Assembly (NCBI GenBank): GCA_039815465.1
Contig: JBCBZG010000001.1
Span: 124,001 to 188,000, forward strand
Direction: 5' to 3'
From: Shimia_B sp039815465
GTDB taxonomy: Bacteria; Pseudomonadota; Alphaproteobacteria; Rhodobacterales; Rhodobacteraceae
DNA length: 64,000 nucleotides
Part shown: positions 9,574 to 18,424 of the stretch, piece by piece
Numbering within the stretch: the stretch's first letter is position 1
Layout: each line of letters starts with the position of its first letter
Notes under the pieces: generated by a model
What the model was told of the DNA's origin: nothing
What the model saw: only the letters and a program-made list of their open reading frames with translations
Database searches by the model: none
Made by a program: the position numbers and the translations under genes

Positions 9574-10608
9574 CTACGCCTCCTCAAACACCTCCGGGAT
9601 GTCTGCGGGCGCTTTGTCCAGCCAGGCCGGCACGGGAAGCCCCTTTGCGCGCAGGAACTCCGGGTTATAGAGTTTGGACGCATAGCGCGTGCCGTAGTCG
9701 CACAGGATCGTTACAACTGTGGATCCCGGGCCTAATTCGCGCGCCATCGCCATCGCGCCTGCAATATTGACCCCCGTCGAGCCGCCCATGCACAGCCCCT
9801 CTTCTTCCAAGAGGTCGAACACGAGCGGGATTGCTTGCTGGTCAGAGATCCGGAACGACATATCCGGCGTGAACCCGTCCAAATTCGCTGTGATGCGCCC
9901 CTGCCCGATCCCTTCGGAGATGCTGGAGCCCTCGGATTTCAGCTCCCCTTCGGTGTAGTAGCTATGCAGCGCGGCACCGTCCGGGTCGGCGAGCCCTACT
10001 TTCACGCCCTTGGGCTGGAGGTAAGCGCCCATCCCCGCGACGGTCCCACCGGAGCCCGCTGCGCAGATGAACCCGTCGATCTTGCCGCCGGTCTGTTCCC
10101 AGATTTCGGGACCTGTGGTCTCAATATGCGCTTGCCTGTTCGCGACGTTGTCGAACTGGTTCGCCCAGACCGCGCCACCGGGCAGCGTCTCGTTGAGCTT
10201 ATTGGCTAAGCGTTCGGAGTAACGCACATAGTTGTTGGGGTTGCGATAGGGCGCCGCCGGCACCTGCACGAGCTCCGCGCCTGCCAGTCGCAGCATCTCC
10301 TTTTTCTCTTCGCTCTGGGTCTCGGGGATGACGATGACGCATTTGAACCCCATGGCCGCCCCGACGAGCGCGAGCCCGATGCCGGTATTGCCCGCTGTGC
10401 CCTCCACAATCGTGCCGCCGGGCTTGAGCGCGCCCCGCGCGATAGCGTCGCGAATGATAAAGAGCGCCGCGCGATCCTTGACCGATTGCCCGGGGTTCAG
10501 GAACTCCGCCTTGCCGAGGATCGTGGCTCCGGTTTCTTCGCTGGCGCGCTTGAGCTTGATGAGGGGCGTGTTGCCGATGGCATCGGGTAGGTCGTCATAG
10601 ACGCGCAT
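9574..10608 (-). CDS. cysK: Cysteine synthase A
   Basis: 344 residues of the fold-type II PLP family. Visible are the PLP lysine (NPGQSVKDRAA), the substrate loop GTAGNTG and the phosphate-binding loop SGGTVAG. The enzyme makes cysteine from O-acetylserine and sulfide in the cytoplasm. Gene order trgA–trgB–cysK matches the tellurite-resistance locus described in Rhodobacter sphaeroides, where cysK also contributes to resistance. The proximal gene, trgB, lies 46 bp upstream on the same strand. Confidence 0.93.
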   Translation of the reverse strand: MRVYDDLPDAIGNTPLIKLKRASEETGATILGKAEFLNPGQSVKDRAALFIIRDAIARGALKPGGTIVEGTAGNTGIGLALVGAAMGFKCVIVIPETQSEEKKEMLRLAGAELVQVPAAPYRNPNNYVRYSERLANKLNETLPGGAVWANQFDNVANRQAHIETTGPEIWEQTGGKIDGFICAAGSGGTVAGMGAYLQPKGVKVGLADPDGAALHSYYTEGELKSEGSSISEGIGQGRITANLDGFTPDMSFRISDQQAIPLVFDLLEEEGLCMGGSTGVNIAGAMAMARELGPGSTVVTILCDYGTRYASKLYNPEFLRAKGLPVPAWLDKAPADIPEVFEEA

Positions 10609-10654
10609 GGGGGGTCCTCCGTTTCAGTTTGCCTACGCCCAGCGCTACGCGACC

Positions 10655-11761
10655 TCAACCCCGTAGCCGATCACGGTGCCGCGCGAGCCAGTGTCCGATG
10701 ATCATCAGCGGCCCGGTGTTGAGCCCACCTGTGTCGAGCAGCGCTTCGAACTGGGCGTAGTCGATCCCGCTCGACCTGATATCCTCACCCTCCGTGGCGA
10801 GGCCGCCGAGCCCGCCGATCCCGTCAGGCAGATCCACGATCCCAACATAGAGGTACAGGTATTCCGTCAGTATCCCTGGGCAGGGATAGCAGCGCGCCAC
10901 CTCGTGCAGGCTGTGCACCTCAAGCCCGCCTTCCTCCCGCGCTTCGCGATGGGCGGCGGCCTCCGGGCTTTCGCCGGCATCGATGCGCCCGGCGACGACC
11001 TCGATCAAAAAGCGGTTCGGGTCGCCGCGGAAGTAGGGCCCCATGCGGAATTGTTCGATCACGTGGACACGGTCGCGCACCGGGTCATAGGGCAGCACGA
11101 CAACCGCGTCTGCGGCCACGAGCCCCGCCCGGTTCAAGGGCGCGCTGAGCGTGCCATCAAAGCGCGGGATGCGCAAATCATCCTCACGGAGGGAGAAAAA
11201 CTTGCTGTAGGGTCGGCGTTCCTGGACCACCTCCACCTCGGCTGAGGGCCAAGGGGCCAGCGCTGCGGGCGGGCGGCTCTCGCTCGCTAGAAGTGCTGCG
11301 TGGGCGCGCGTGCGGATCATTGGCATGCGCGCGGCGAGTTCTGTTGCCGTGATCTCCCCAAAGTAGCTCATCGCCTCCTGCGCGGCTCGGCGCGTCAACG
11401 GGCCGTCGCGGCTTTGCCAATCGGTCAGAGACCAGGGCGCCCCAGGCGCCGGGACGTCTTCGCCCGGCCAATAGACACGCGCGGCCACGGGGCCCTCGGC
11501 GGTCTCGACCTCCACCGTACGCAGGGCATAGCCATACCCGCCCTCGTAGAAGTCGAGCCGCGCAACAGCGTCTGAGGCCTCGATCAGGAGCCCGTCAGCC
11601 ACGGCGCCCGCCGCGCGCCCGATGCGCGGATAGGGGGTATCGCCCGCGCAAAACACCGCGTGGTCGTGCAAACGTGCAGGCCGCGCAGGAACAGTCTGCC
11701 CGCTAACAATCGCCAGATGCGCAGCGTCACGCAGCGTGCCGTAGAGGAAAATCGGGGTCAC
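10655..11761 (-). CDS. trgB: TrgB-like protein: AIG2-type cyclotransferase fold plus NUDIX hydrolase
   Basis: 368 residues with two domains. The N-terminal 150 residues carry an AIG2/gamma-glutamylcyclotransferase-like motif (PIFLYGTLRD). The C-terminal half is a NUDIX hydrolase with a complete Nudix box (GRIDAGESPEAAAHREAR, then EEGG), resembling ADP-ribose pyrophosphatases. In R. sphaeroides trgB is needed with trgA for high-level tellurite resistance. The likely activity is hydrolysis of an ADP-sugar or other nucleoside diphosphate. It is separated by 2 bp from trgA, so the genes are one operon. Confidence 0.87.
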   Translation of the reverse strand: MTPIFLYGTLRDAAHLAIVSGQTVPARPARLHDHAVFCAGDTPYPRIGRAAGAVADGLLIEASDAVARLDFYEGGYGYALRTVEVETAEGPVAARVYWPGEDVPAPGAPWSLTDWQSRDGPLTRRAAQEAMSYFGEITATELAARMPMIRTRAHAALLASESRPPAALAPWPSAEVEVVQERRPYSKFFSLREDDLRIPRFDGTLSAPLNRAGLVAADAVVVLPYDPVRDRVHVIEQFRMGPYFRGDPNRFLIEVVAGRIDAGESPEAAAHREAREEGGLEVHSLHEVARCYPCPGILTEYLYLYVGIVDLPDGIGGLGGLATEGEDIRSSGIDYAQFEALLDTGGLNTGPLMIIGHWLARHRDRLRG

Positions 11762-11763
11762 CG

Positions 11764-12201
11764 CTACGTCACCTGCGCCACGAGCTCTACAATCAGCGCC
11801 GCCAAAATCGACCCAATGGCGGCAGGTATCAGCACATCCGCAATCGCGATCTGGCTGGCATAAGTCGCCATGATATCCGCCACCGCAACCACAGCGTCCA
11901 CAGGGCCACTATATTGCTGACGAAACGCGCGGGAGATCATCTCCTCCACCGAATGGGCAAAGAGCGCCACGCCCATCAGCACCACAGCGGTCGTGACCGC
12001 ATTGCCCAAAGCGGCGCCATAGCCCCGCCCGGCCAGGCGCCCGCACACGCGCCACCCGATGGCGAGCCCCATGGCCGCATTCATCAGCGAAAAATACGGC
12101 AGGACGCGGTCGGCAGAATAGATTGGGATGATCTTGAGCGACACGTAGTAGGCGAGCCCCGCAAAAAGGATGGCCGCGGTCGCTTTGGCCGCATTGGGCA
12201 T
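11764..12201 (-). CDS. trgA: TrgA family membrane protein
   Basis: 145 residues starting at MPNAAKATAAILFAGLAYYV. The ATG shares one base with the cfa stop (TAATG), which fixes the start. Four hydrophobic segments are visible (about 7–25, 38–52, 63–82 and 105–143). TrgA is a small Rhodobacteraceae membrane protein linked to tellurite resistance together with TrgB. Its molecular mechanism is not known. The operon order here is cfa–trgA–trgB–cysK–mscS. Confidence 0.88.
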   Translation of the reverse strand: MPNAAKATAAILFAGLAYYVSLKIIPIYSADRVLPYFSLMNAAMGLAIGWRVCGRLAGRGYGAALGNAVTTAVVLMGVALFAHSVEEMISRAFRQQYSGPVDAVVAVADIMATYASQIAIADVLIPAAIGSILAALIVELVAQVT

Positions 12202-13409
12202 TAGGCTGGCCGTGCCACAGTGATCTGGGTGACATCGATGGACCCCGCCGCAAAACCCGACGCGCAGGAGGTCAGGTAAAAGTTCCACATCCTGCGAAAC
12301 CTGTCGTCAAAGCCCATGGCGGTGACCTTGTCCCACTTGTCGTTGAAGGTCTCGTGCCAGCGTCGGCAGGTCTGTGCGTAGCTGTCGCCGAACTCGATGG
12401 ATTTTACGACGCTCATGCCCGCACGCTCCACCTGCTGGCGCAGGACGCTTGGGGACGGCAACATACCACCTGGGAAGATATACTTTTGGATGAAGTCCAC
12501 ACTGTTGCGATAGATCTCGAACCGGTGGTCTTCGACCGTGATGATTTGGAGCGTCGCCTGCTTACCCGGCTTCAAGCGGTCATGGACCGTGCTGAAATAG
12601 GCTGGCCAGTACTTTTCGCCCACCGCCTCGAACATCTCGATGGAGGCGATGCCGTCATAAGTGCCGGTCTCGTCGCGGTAATCTTGCAGCTTGAGCTCCA
12701 CCCGGTCGCTTAGGCCAGCCTTTTCGATCCGCTCACGCGCGTATTTCAGCTGCTCCAGGGAGATCGTGAGCCCAGTGACCTTAAGCCCCCGTTCCGCTGC
12801 CGCGTATTCCGCGAACCCGCCCCAGCCGCAGCCGATTTCAAGCACATGGTCCCCGGGCTGCGCGCCCATCTGATCGACCATGCTTTTGTACTTTGCGGTC
12901 TGCGCGGCCTCCAAGCTTTCTTGCCCGGTGGTAAAAATGGCCGAGGAATACGTCATCGTATCATCGAGCCAAAGCCCGTAGAAATCGTTGCCCAAGTCAT
13001 AATGAGCGGCGATATTTTTCTTAGCCTGGGCTTTTGTGTTGCGGTTCAGCCAGTGGCGGAACATCTCATAAAGTTGGACGATCCGTTGCCCCGCAAACCC
13101 GTCGAACAAAGCGTCATTGTCGGCGTGGATGAAATCCATGAACGCCTGTAGGTCTGGCGTGGACCACTGGCCTTCCAGATAGGCATCGCAAAAGCCAAGC
13201 TGCCCTTCGCGGATCAGCCGGGCAAAGACCTCCTGATCATGGATGACGACTTCTGCCACCGGGCCCGGGCGACCGGTATCGGCGCGAAAAACGCGACCGT
13301 CTGGCAGGCGCGCATCCAAGCGTCCGTTTTCGGCCACGCGGGCCATCTCAAAGACCTGTTTGAAGTAACGCGGCAGGTTGTTTTCACCGCGGGTGTCCGT
13401 TCGGATCAT
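12201..13409 (-). CDS. cfa: Cyclopropane-fatty-acyl-phospholipid synthase
   Basis: 402 residues from the ATG at 13409, which is preceded by a purine-rich GGGAAGAG site. A GTG-type extension upstream is possible but looks non-native. The SAM-binding motif VLEIGCGWGGFAEYA and the family motif HYDLGNDFYGLWLDDTMTYS are present. The enzyme methylenates unsaturated acyl chains of membrane phospholipids using SAM. In R. sphaeroides a photolyase–cfa pair belongs to the RpoE singlet-oxygen response. The same pairing here suggests similar control, but I could not find the sigma-E promoter by eye. Confidence 0.93.
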   Translation of the reverse strand: MIRTDTRGENNLPRYFKQVFEMARVAENGRLDARLPDGRVFRADTGRPGPVAEVVIHDQEVFARLIREGQLGFCDAYLEGQWSTPDLQAFMDFIHADNDALFDGFAGQRIVQLYEMFRHWLNRNTKAQAKKNIAAHYDLGNDFYGLWLDDTMTYSSAIFTTGQESLEAAQTAKYKSMVDQMGAQPGDHVLEIGCGWGGFAEYAAAERGLKVTGLTISLEQLKYARERIEKAGLSDRVELKLQDYRDETGTYDGIASIEMFEAVGEKYWPAYFSTVHDRLKPGKQATLQIITVEDHRFEIYRNSVDFIQKYIFPGGMLPSPSVLRQQVERAGMSVVKSIEFGDSYAQTCRRWHETFNDKWDKVTAMGFDDRFRRMWNFYLTSCASGFAAGSIDVTQITVARPA

Positions 13410-13504
13410 ACTCTTTCTCTTCCCCCTCGTGGGCACGGGCCTGACAGCCCAATGTCCGCTGCGTGTTACGTTAGCCATCAAACGCTTGTCGTCACAAGAG
13501 TTTC

Positions 13505-14935
13505 CTAGAAGCCGCGCGCCTCATAGGCTGCAAGCGCGCGTTTACGTCCCACATCAGCGGCCACAATGGGCGCCGGATAGGCGTCCGTGGGGTCCATGGC
13601 CCAGCTTTCGGGGATCGCGTCAAAGTAACTGAGCGCGGTATCACTGGGCAGCGTGCGTCCTTCTGCGATCCAGCGGTCGGTGTATTCGCGGCGCGGATCG
13701 AACTTTTCACGCTGCGTGACCGGGTTAAAGACACGGAAATAAGGCGTGGCATCGGGGCCGGAGCCCGCCGACCACTGCCAGCCCATGGCGTTCGACGCTG
13801 GATCCCAGTCGATCAGGCAGTCATCAAACCACCGCATCCCGATCTTCCAATGGGTCAAAAGGTGTTTGCAGAGGTAGGACGCGACGATCATCCGTCCCCG
13901 GTTGTGCATGCGGCCTGTCACATACATCTCCCGCATGGCGGCATCGACGAATGTGATCCCCGTGCTCCCGCGTTTCCAGGCTGTGACCTCTGCCGTTTCG
14001 TCTTCGTTCCAGGGAAAGGCGTCCCATTCCGGCCGCCAATTGCCCGAGGTGATGTGGGGCGTGTGATGGAGTAGGTGATAGGCAAACTCGCGCCACACGA
14101 GCTCCTTCAAAAACGTCTCTGCCCCCGATTTGCCAGCCTCCATCGCGCGCAAGCCCGCATGCCAGCACGTCAGGGGGGAGATTTCGCCGAGGCTTAAGTT
14201 TTCTGAAAGGTTGGAGGTCCCATCGGCAAAGACCTGATCCCGCGCGGTGTCATAGCGGTCAATCAGCGTCTCGCAGAAATAGTCCAGCCGCTCGCGCGCA
14301 GCGTCTTCGCCTAAGCGCACGTAGGGCCGCACGATAGCCGCGCCCCGCCGCATCCCCGCGCCGAGCGCCCAATCGTCCACACTGTCGCTGGCGATACCTT
14401 GTTCGTCGAACCACGCGGTTGGTTGGAATGCGGAGGCCGGGGGCCCGGCAATGGGGGTGGGCAGCTCAGTGCCGCGCACCGCTTTCCACATGGGCGTATA
14501 GACTTTGTAGAACCCGCCGGTCTTTGTCTGCACCGTCCAAGGCTCAAACATCAGATGGCCAAGGTGGCTTTGCGCGGTGAGCCCGGCGTCTTTCGCCCAG
14601 GCCTTAACCTCGCGGTCGCGTGCCTGGCTGTCTGGGTCGTAGGCGCGGCTCCAATGCAGGGTCTGTGCGCCGGTCTCCGTGACAAGCTGGTCTAAAACAT
14701 CGCGCGCCCTGCCCCGCCGCAGAACCAAGCGCGTGCCCATCGCTGCGAGCCGCTCTGCAAGATGCGCAACCCCGAGGCCAAGCCGCCAGGCGGGCGCGGT
14801 CGCCAACCCCTCCACACACTCATCGTGGATAAAGACCGCGATGACAGGGCCCCCGGCCTCCGCCGCCGCTGCCAAGGCGCGATTGTCCCCCAGCCGGAGA
14901 TCGCGCCGAAACCACATGATCATCGGTGCTGCCAT
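13505..14935 (-). CDS. phr: Deoxyribodipyrimidine photo-lyase (cryptochrome/photolyase family)
   Basis: 476 residues. The N-terminus MAAPMIMWFRRDLRLGDN is the photolyase antenna-domain start, and the ATG at 14935 has a GGGGGGA site 6 nt away. The C-terminal FAD domain carries TSNLSENLSLGEISP, WREFAYHLL, and the signature RMHNRGRMIVASYLCKHL followed by NAMGWQWSAGSGPDATPYFR. It repairs cyclobutane pyrimidine dimers with blue light. It lies 95 bp upstream of cfa on the same strand. Confidence 0.94.
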   Translation of the reverse strand: MAAPMIMWFRRDLRLGDNRALAAAAEAGGPVIAVFIHDECVEGLATAPAWRLGLGVAHLAERLAAMGTRLVLRRGRARDVLDQLVTETGAQTLHWSRAYDPDSQARDREVKAWAKDAGLTAQSHLGHLMFEPWTVQTKTGGFYKVYTPMWKAVRGTELPTPIAGPPASAFQPTAWFDEQGIASDSVDDWALGAGMRRGAAIVRPYVRLGEDAARERLDYFCETLIDRYDTARDQVFADGTSNLSENLSLGEISPLTCWHAGLRAMEAGKSGAETFLKELVWREFAYHLLHHTPHITSGNWRPEWDAFPWNEDETAEVTAWKRGSTGITFVDAAMREMYVTGRMHNRGRMIVASYLCKHLLTHWKIGMRWFDDCLIDWDPASNAMGWQWSAGSGPDATPYFRVFNPVTQREKFDPRREYTDRWIAEGRTLPSDTALSYFDAIPESWAMDPTDAYPAPIVAADVGRKRALAAYEARGF

Positions 14936-14971
14936 GCCTGATCCCCCCAATGCGGGCGCCCAGGCCCAGTG

Positions 14972-16189
14972 TCAGAGTTCGTGATCTAGGGCCGCAATCA
15001 GGCGGTCAACCTCCGCCTCGGAGGTGTAGTGCGTAAACGACAGCCTCAGCACCCCATGGGCCGGGTCGATGCCCAACGCCTGGAGCGGACGCACGGCGTA
15101 AAAGTCGCCGCCGCCAGCCATGATCCCGTGCCGCACCAACCGGCGCGCGACAGGCTCTGCGGGTTCCGACAGCTCCAACGCAATCGTTGGCGCACGCTGC
15201 GCTGCCATCCGCGGGCCAAGCATGCGCAGATCCGTACGATGGTTAAGGTAGTCGAGCAGCGGCGCCATCAGCCGCTCCTCCCGCGCGCGCATGAGATCGT
15301 GGATGATCTCTGCCCGCCCGGTCCCATCGCGCCCGGCCTTGAAGTGATGCTTGTAGAGCGCATCGATGTAGTCCGCGATGCCCGCACAGGCAGCAACTTG
15401 CGCGTGATCTGGCCCCGCGGGGGTGAAGCGGCTCACCATGCTGCCCGCGTTGAAATAGTGGCCTTGATTGGGCAGCGCGGTCCCGATCTCGTTGCGCATG
15501 ACCATGATGCCCTGGTGCGGGCCATAGGTTTTATACGTCGAAAAGAGGTAGATATCGGCGCCCAGCTTTTTGACGTTTGGCAGCCCGTGGGGCGCGTAGC
15601 TGACCCCGTCAACGCAGGTGAGCGCCCCGGCCCGTCGCGCCAGCCGACAGATCGTGGCGACGTCGTTGATCTCCCCCACGACGTTGGAACAATGGGGGAA
15701 ACACAAGAGCTGCGCCCCATCGAGCAGCGGCTTGAGATCCGCGAGATCGAGATGCCCGTCGGCATCCATGCGCCACTCGCGCACCTCGATCCCCTCATCC
15801 GCCAAGCGCCGCCAGGGACCTGAATTGGCCTCGTGGTCTTGGTTGGTGACGATGATCGCGTCGCCGGGGCGCAGCCACTGCCGAAAGGCTTGCGCCAGAA
15901 CGTAGGTGTTTTGTGTGGTCGAGGGGCCAAAGCTGACCTCCTCCGTCTGGACGCCTAAGGCACGGGCCAGCCGCTCGCGGGCCTCGTCCATCTCCAGCCC
16001 CCCCAGCACGGAGGCTGAGTAAGGCCCATAGGGCTGCACTTTCCGTTCCTTATAGAACCGGCTCAGCCGCCATATGACATAGCGGCACGCATAGCTTCCG
16101 CCAGCGTTCTCAAAGAAAGCCTGGTCGCGTAGCGACGGTTCAGAGAATGCTGGAAACTGAGCGCGGACAAACTCTGCATCCAATTGCAT
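14972..16189 (-). CDS. Cysteine desulfurase-like aminotransferase class V enzyme
   Basis: 405 residues of PLP fold type I. The PLP lysine is in STYKTYGPHQG and the cofactor aspartate is in TCVDGVSYAPHG. The sequence resembles the SufS/CsdA-like subgroup, but no Suf or Isc partner is nearby and the Cys-bearing active loop of true desulfurases is not evident. Desulfurase activity is therefore uncertain, and another PLP reaction is possible. It ends 37 bp before the photolyase start on the same strand. Confidence 0.8.
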   Translation of the reverse strand: MQLDAEFVRAQFPAFSEPSLRDQAFFENAGGSYACRYVIWRLSRFYKERKVQPYGPYSASVLGGLEMDEARERLARALGVQTEEVSFGPSTTQNTYVLAQAFRQWLRPGDAIIVTNQDHEANSGPWRRLADEGIEVREWRMDADGHLDLADLKPLLDGAQLLCFPHCSNVVGEINDVATICRLARRAGALTCVDGVSYAPHGLPNVKKLGADIYLFSTYKTYGPHQGIMVMRNEIGTALPNQGHYFNAGSMVSRFTPAGPDHAQVAACAGIADYIDALYKHHFKAGRDGTGRAEIIHDLMRAREERLMAPLLDYLNHRTDLRMLGPRMAAQRAPTIALELSEPAEPVARRLVRHGIMAGGGDFYAVRPLQALGIDPAHGVLRLSFTHYTSEAEVDRLIAALDHEL

Positions 16190-16278
16190 ACTGCCAGGAT
16201 AGGTATCTGAAAAACAACTACAAGACGAGAGCTTATAAATGCGGCACGGCTAAATTGCCGCAGCGTGACGACGCACGC

Positions 16279-17094
16279 CTATTGCGTCGCGGCGTCCGGT
16301 TCGAACGTTGCGAGGGCCGCAAGAAGCCGGTCTTGCCAAGCCGCCATTTCATCAGCGCTCATCGCATCACGTGAGACGTAGAGCACATTGTTTTGCCGTG
16401 GGTAATATTCGTTGTCCCGCAGCACGGCAGTAAAGCCCAGCTCCTCGAACATCGCGTTGACCTGCGGATACGCCATCTGGCCCTCGAAAAGCTCGGCATG
16501 TTCGACCTCCACAAAGATCGCTTGGCAGGACGGCAGGTGGGTTTTACCCCCCGCAAGCATCCGGTCCACGATCCCTTCGAGGTCGATCCAAAGCGCGGTC
16601 TTGGCCTGCGCCGGGGCGGCAAGCACGCCCTCCCCCACGGCGCGGGCGATCAGGTCGTCAAAGCTCAACCCCTCCACGGTGCGGGTCATGGTGCGGCCGT
16701 GATCCTTGTTGCGCAGCAGCGAGTTGGAGGTTTTCGTGTGCCCCCGCGCCCGGTCCACCTGGTCATCGGCTAAGATCAGATCGACAGGTCCTGTGACGTC
16801 GTTGACGGCAAGGTTCCAGTAAACGACGCCGCGCGCCTCGACCTGCTCTTTGAACTTTGCGTGGTTGAACGGGTTCGCCTCCACCGCCAGCGCGCGTCGC
16901 CCACGTTTGGCCCGCATGAACCGCCGCGCGGTAGACGCACGATGCGCCCCAAGCTCGATCAGTGTGTCGATGCCGTGGTCTTCCAAAAACGCGTTGAAAA
17001 GCCCGACCAACACGCCGTTGGAATGCTGATTGAACGGGCGTCCATGGGTCACGGACCCGTCTGTCAGGGCCTGCGTCAACGCGTCAGAAATCAT
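16279..17094 (-). CDS. FkbM-type SAM-dependent methyltransferase
   Basis: 271 residues from the ATG at 17094, which has GAGG 9 nt upstream. A GTG six codons earlier is the alternative start. The SAM-binding region reads LIELGAHRASTARRFM with the acidic strand ALAVEANPF. The late motif WIDLEGIVDRML matches the FkbM pattern (usually KIDVEG..VL.G). FkbM proteins O-methylate sugars or polyketides, and the substrate here is unknown. It lies just downstream of acuI but 76 bp away, so operon membership is uncertain. Confidence 0.72.
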   Translation of the reverse strand: MISDALTQALTDGSVTHGRPFNQHSNGVLVGLFNAFLEDHGIDTLIELGAHRASTARRFMRAKRGRRALAVEANPFNHAKFKEQVEARGVVYWNLAVNDVTGPVDLILADDQVDRARGHTKTSNSLLRNKDHGRTMTRTVEGLSFDDLIARAVGEGVLAAPAQAKTALWIDLEGIVDRMLAGGKTHLPSCQAIFVEVEHAELFEGQMAYPQVNAMFEELGFTAVLRDNEYYPRQNNVLYVSRDAMSADEMAAWQDRLLAALATFEPDAATQ

Positions 17095-17170
17095 GTCAAA
17101 GGACCTCGGCACTCACTGCTTGGCACTTAGCTACGAACTCCAGACCGGCGGCGCAACCGGGGGGGGGCAG

Positions 17171-18157
17171 CTAGGCGTTTACGTCCACAACCACGCGCCC
17201 GCGCACCTGACCCTTCAAAATGTCGGCCCCGAGCCCGGGAAGATCGCTGAGCGCCGCTGGCTGGATCATACCCTCGAGCACGTCCATCGGCAAAGTCTGC
17301 GCGAGGTCCGCCCAGGCGCGTTGGCGCGCCTCGTAGGGCTGCATGACGCTGTCGATGCCCAAAAGGTTTACACCGCGCAACAGGAACGGGATCACCGTCG
17401 CAGGAAGTCCCGCGCCGCCCGCAAGCCCCACGGCTGCGACCGAGGCGCCGTATTTCATCTGTCCGAGCACACGCGCCAGCATCGCGCCGCCCACGGCGTC
17501 CACGCAGCCGCCCCAAAGCTCGGTTTCGAGGGGGCGTTTGACGGTCTCGTTGATCTCCTCCCGGGCCACGATCTGCGTGGCGCCAAGGCTTTTGAGGTAG
17601 TCCCCCGTCTCCGGCCGTCCGGTGACCCCGGCCACATCGTAGCCCTTGGCCGCCAGAATTGCCGTGGCAACAGAGCCCACGCCACCCGCGGCACCGGTCA
17701 CGAGCACCGGCCCGTCCTTGATCCCGTGATCTTCGAGCGCTTGAACCGCTAGCATCGCTGTAAAGCCAGCCGTCCCCACCGCCATAGCCTGGCGCGTCGT
17801 CATCCCGTCGGGCAACGGCACAAGCCAGTCGGCCTTGACCCGCGCCTTTTGCGCGTAGCCGCCCCAATGGACCTCGCCCACGCGCCAACCAGTGAGCACG
17901 ACCTTGTCGCCAGGTTTGTAACACGGGTGCTCAGAACTCTCGACCGTGCCCGCGAAATCGATGCCCGGCACGTGGGGGTAGGTGCGGACAAGCCCGCCGC
18001 CCGGCCCAATGCACAGCCCGTCTTTGTAGTTCACCGTGGAATAGTCGACAGCCACCACCACATCGCCCGCGGGCAAATCGTCGAGCCCGATTTCCTCGAC
18101 AGCTGCGGCCGTCTTTCCGGTCTCGTCATCTTTGCGCACTACCAGGGCGTTTAACAT
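17171..18157 (-). CDS. acuI: Acryloyl-CoA reductase (NADPH), MDR family
   Basis: 328 residues, YhdH/AcuI subgroup of zinc-free medium-chain reductases. Motifs: DYSTVNYKDGL near the N-terminus, PGIDFAGTV, and the nucleotide-binding GAAGGVGSVA. AcuI reduces toxic acryloyl-CoA to propionyl-CoA, completing DMSP cleavage in roseobacters. AAAGGA lies 8 nt before the ATG. It is the third gene of dmdA–small ORF–acuI, an arrangement (dmdA next to acuI) known from Ruegeria pomeroyi. Confidence 0.92.
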   Translation of the reverse strand: MLNALVVRKDDETGKTAAAVEEIGLDDLPAGDVVVAVDYSTVNYKDGLCIGPGGGLVRTYPHVPGIDFAGTVESSEHPCYKPGDKVVLTGWRVGEVHWGGYAQKARVKADWLVPLPDGMTTRQAMAVGTAGFTAMLAVQALEDHGIKDGPVLVTGAAGGVGSVATAILAAKGYDVAGVTGRPETGDYLKSLGATQIVAREEINETVKRPLETELWGGCVDAVGGAMLARVLGQMKYGASVAAVGLAGGAGLPATVIPFLLRGVNLLGIDSVMQPYEARQRAWADLAQTLPMDVLEGMIQPAALSDLPGLGADILKGQVRGRVVVDVNA

Positions 18158-18172
18158 GGTGTCTTCCTTTCG

Positions 18173-18412
18173 CTATCCCGCGCGGCACGGCCTGTCTTGC
18201 GGCGGCGCCTCTCCCCGTCCGTAGGCCACGTTATTGCACCTCGCGCAACGGTATTCCTTGAGCGTGCGCGTCGTGTCAGGGTCCACACGCTGCCAGTCGC
18301 AGCGGGTCTTTTGCCGTTCGACCCCCACGCGCCCCAAGCGGTTCATTGCACCGCCCCGCCGCGACCAGATGATCACGACGGCCAAAATGACGATCCCTAG
18401 TAGAACGGCCAT
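18173..18412 (-). CDS. Small membrane-anchored protein with a four-Cys cluster, between dmdA and acuI
   Basis: 79 residues: one N-terminal membrane segment (MAVLLGIVILAVVIIW), then a basic linker and four cysteines (KTRCDW, YRCARCNN, RPCRAG) that could bind zinc or form disulfides. A strong GGGAGGGG site fills the 12-nt gap after the dmdA stop, and acuI starts 15 nt after its own stop, so all three genes are very likely one transcript. I do not recognise the family. A role in DMSP metabolism is suggested only by position. Confidence 0.75.
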   Translation of the reverse strand: MAVLLGIVILAVVIIWSRRGGAMNRLGRVGVERQKTRCDWQRVDPDTTRTLKEYRCARCNNVAYGRGEAPPQDRPCRAG

Positions 18413-18424
18413 GGGCCCCTCCCG

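Noticed and set aside
12240..14990. RpoE (singlet-oxygen) promoter upstream of phr or cfa
   Set aside because: The known R. sphaeroides regulon suggested it, but I could not find a convincing TGATC–N18–TAAGA match by eye in either upstream region.
14972..16189. SufS cysteine desulfurase
   Set aside because: PLP motifs are present but the Cys loop and suf partners are not, so only a family-level call was made.
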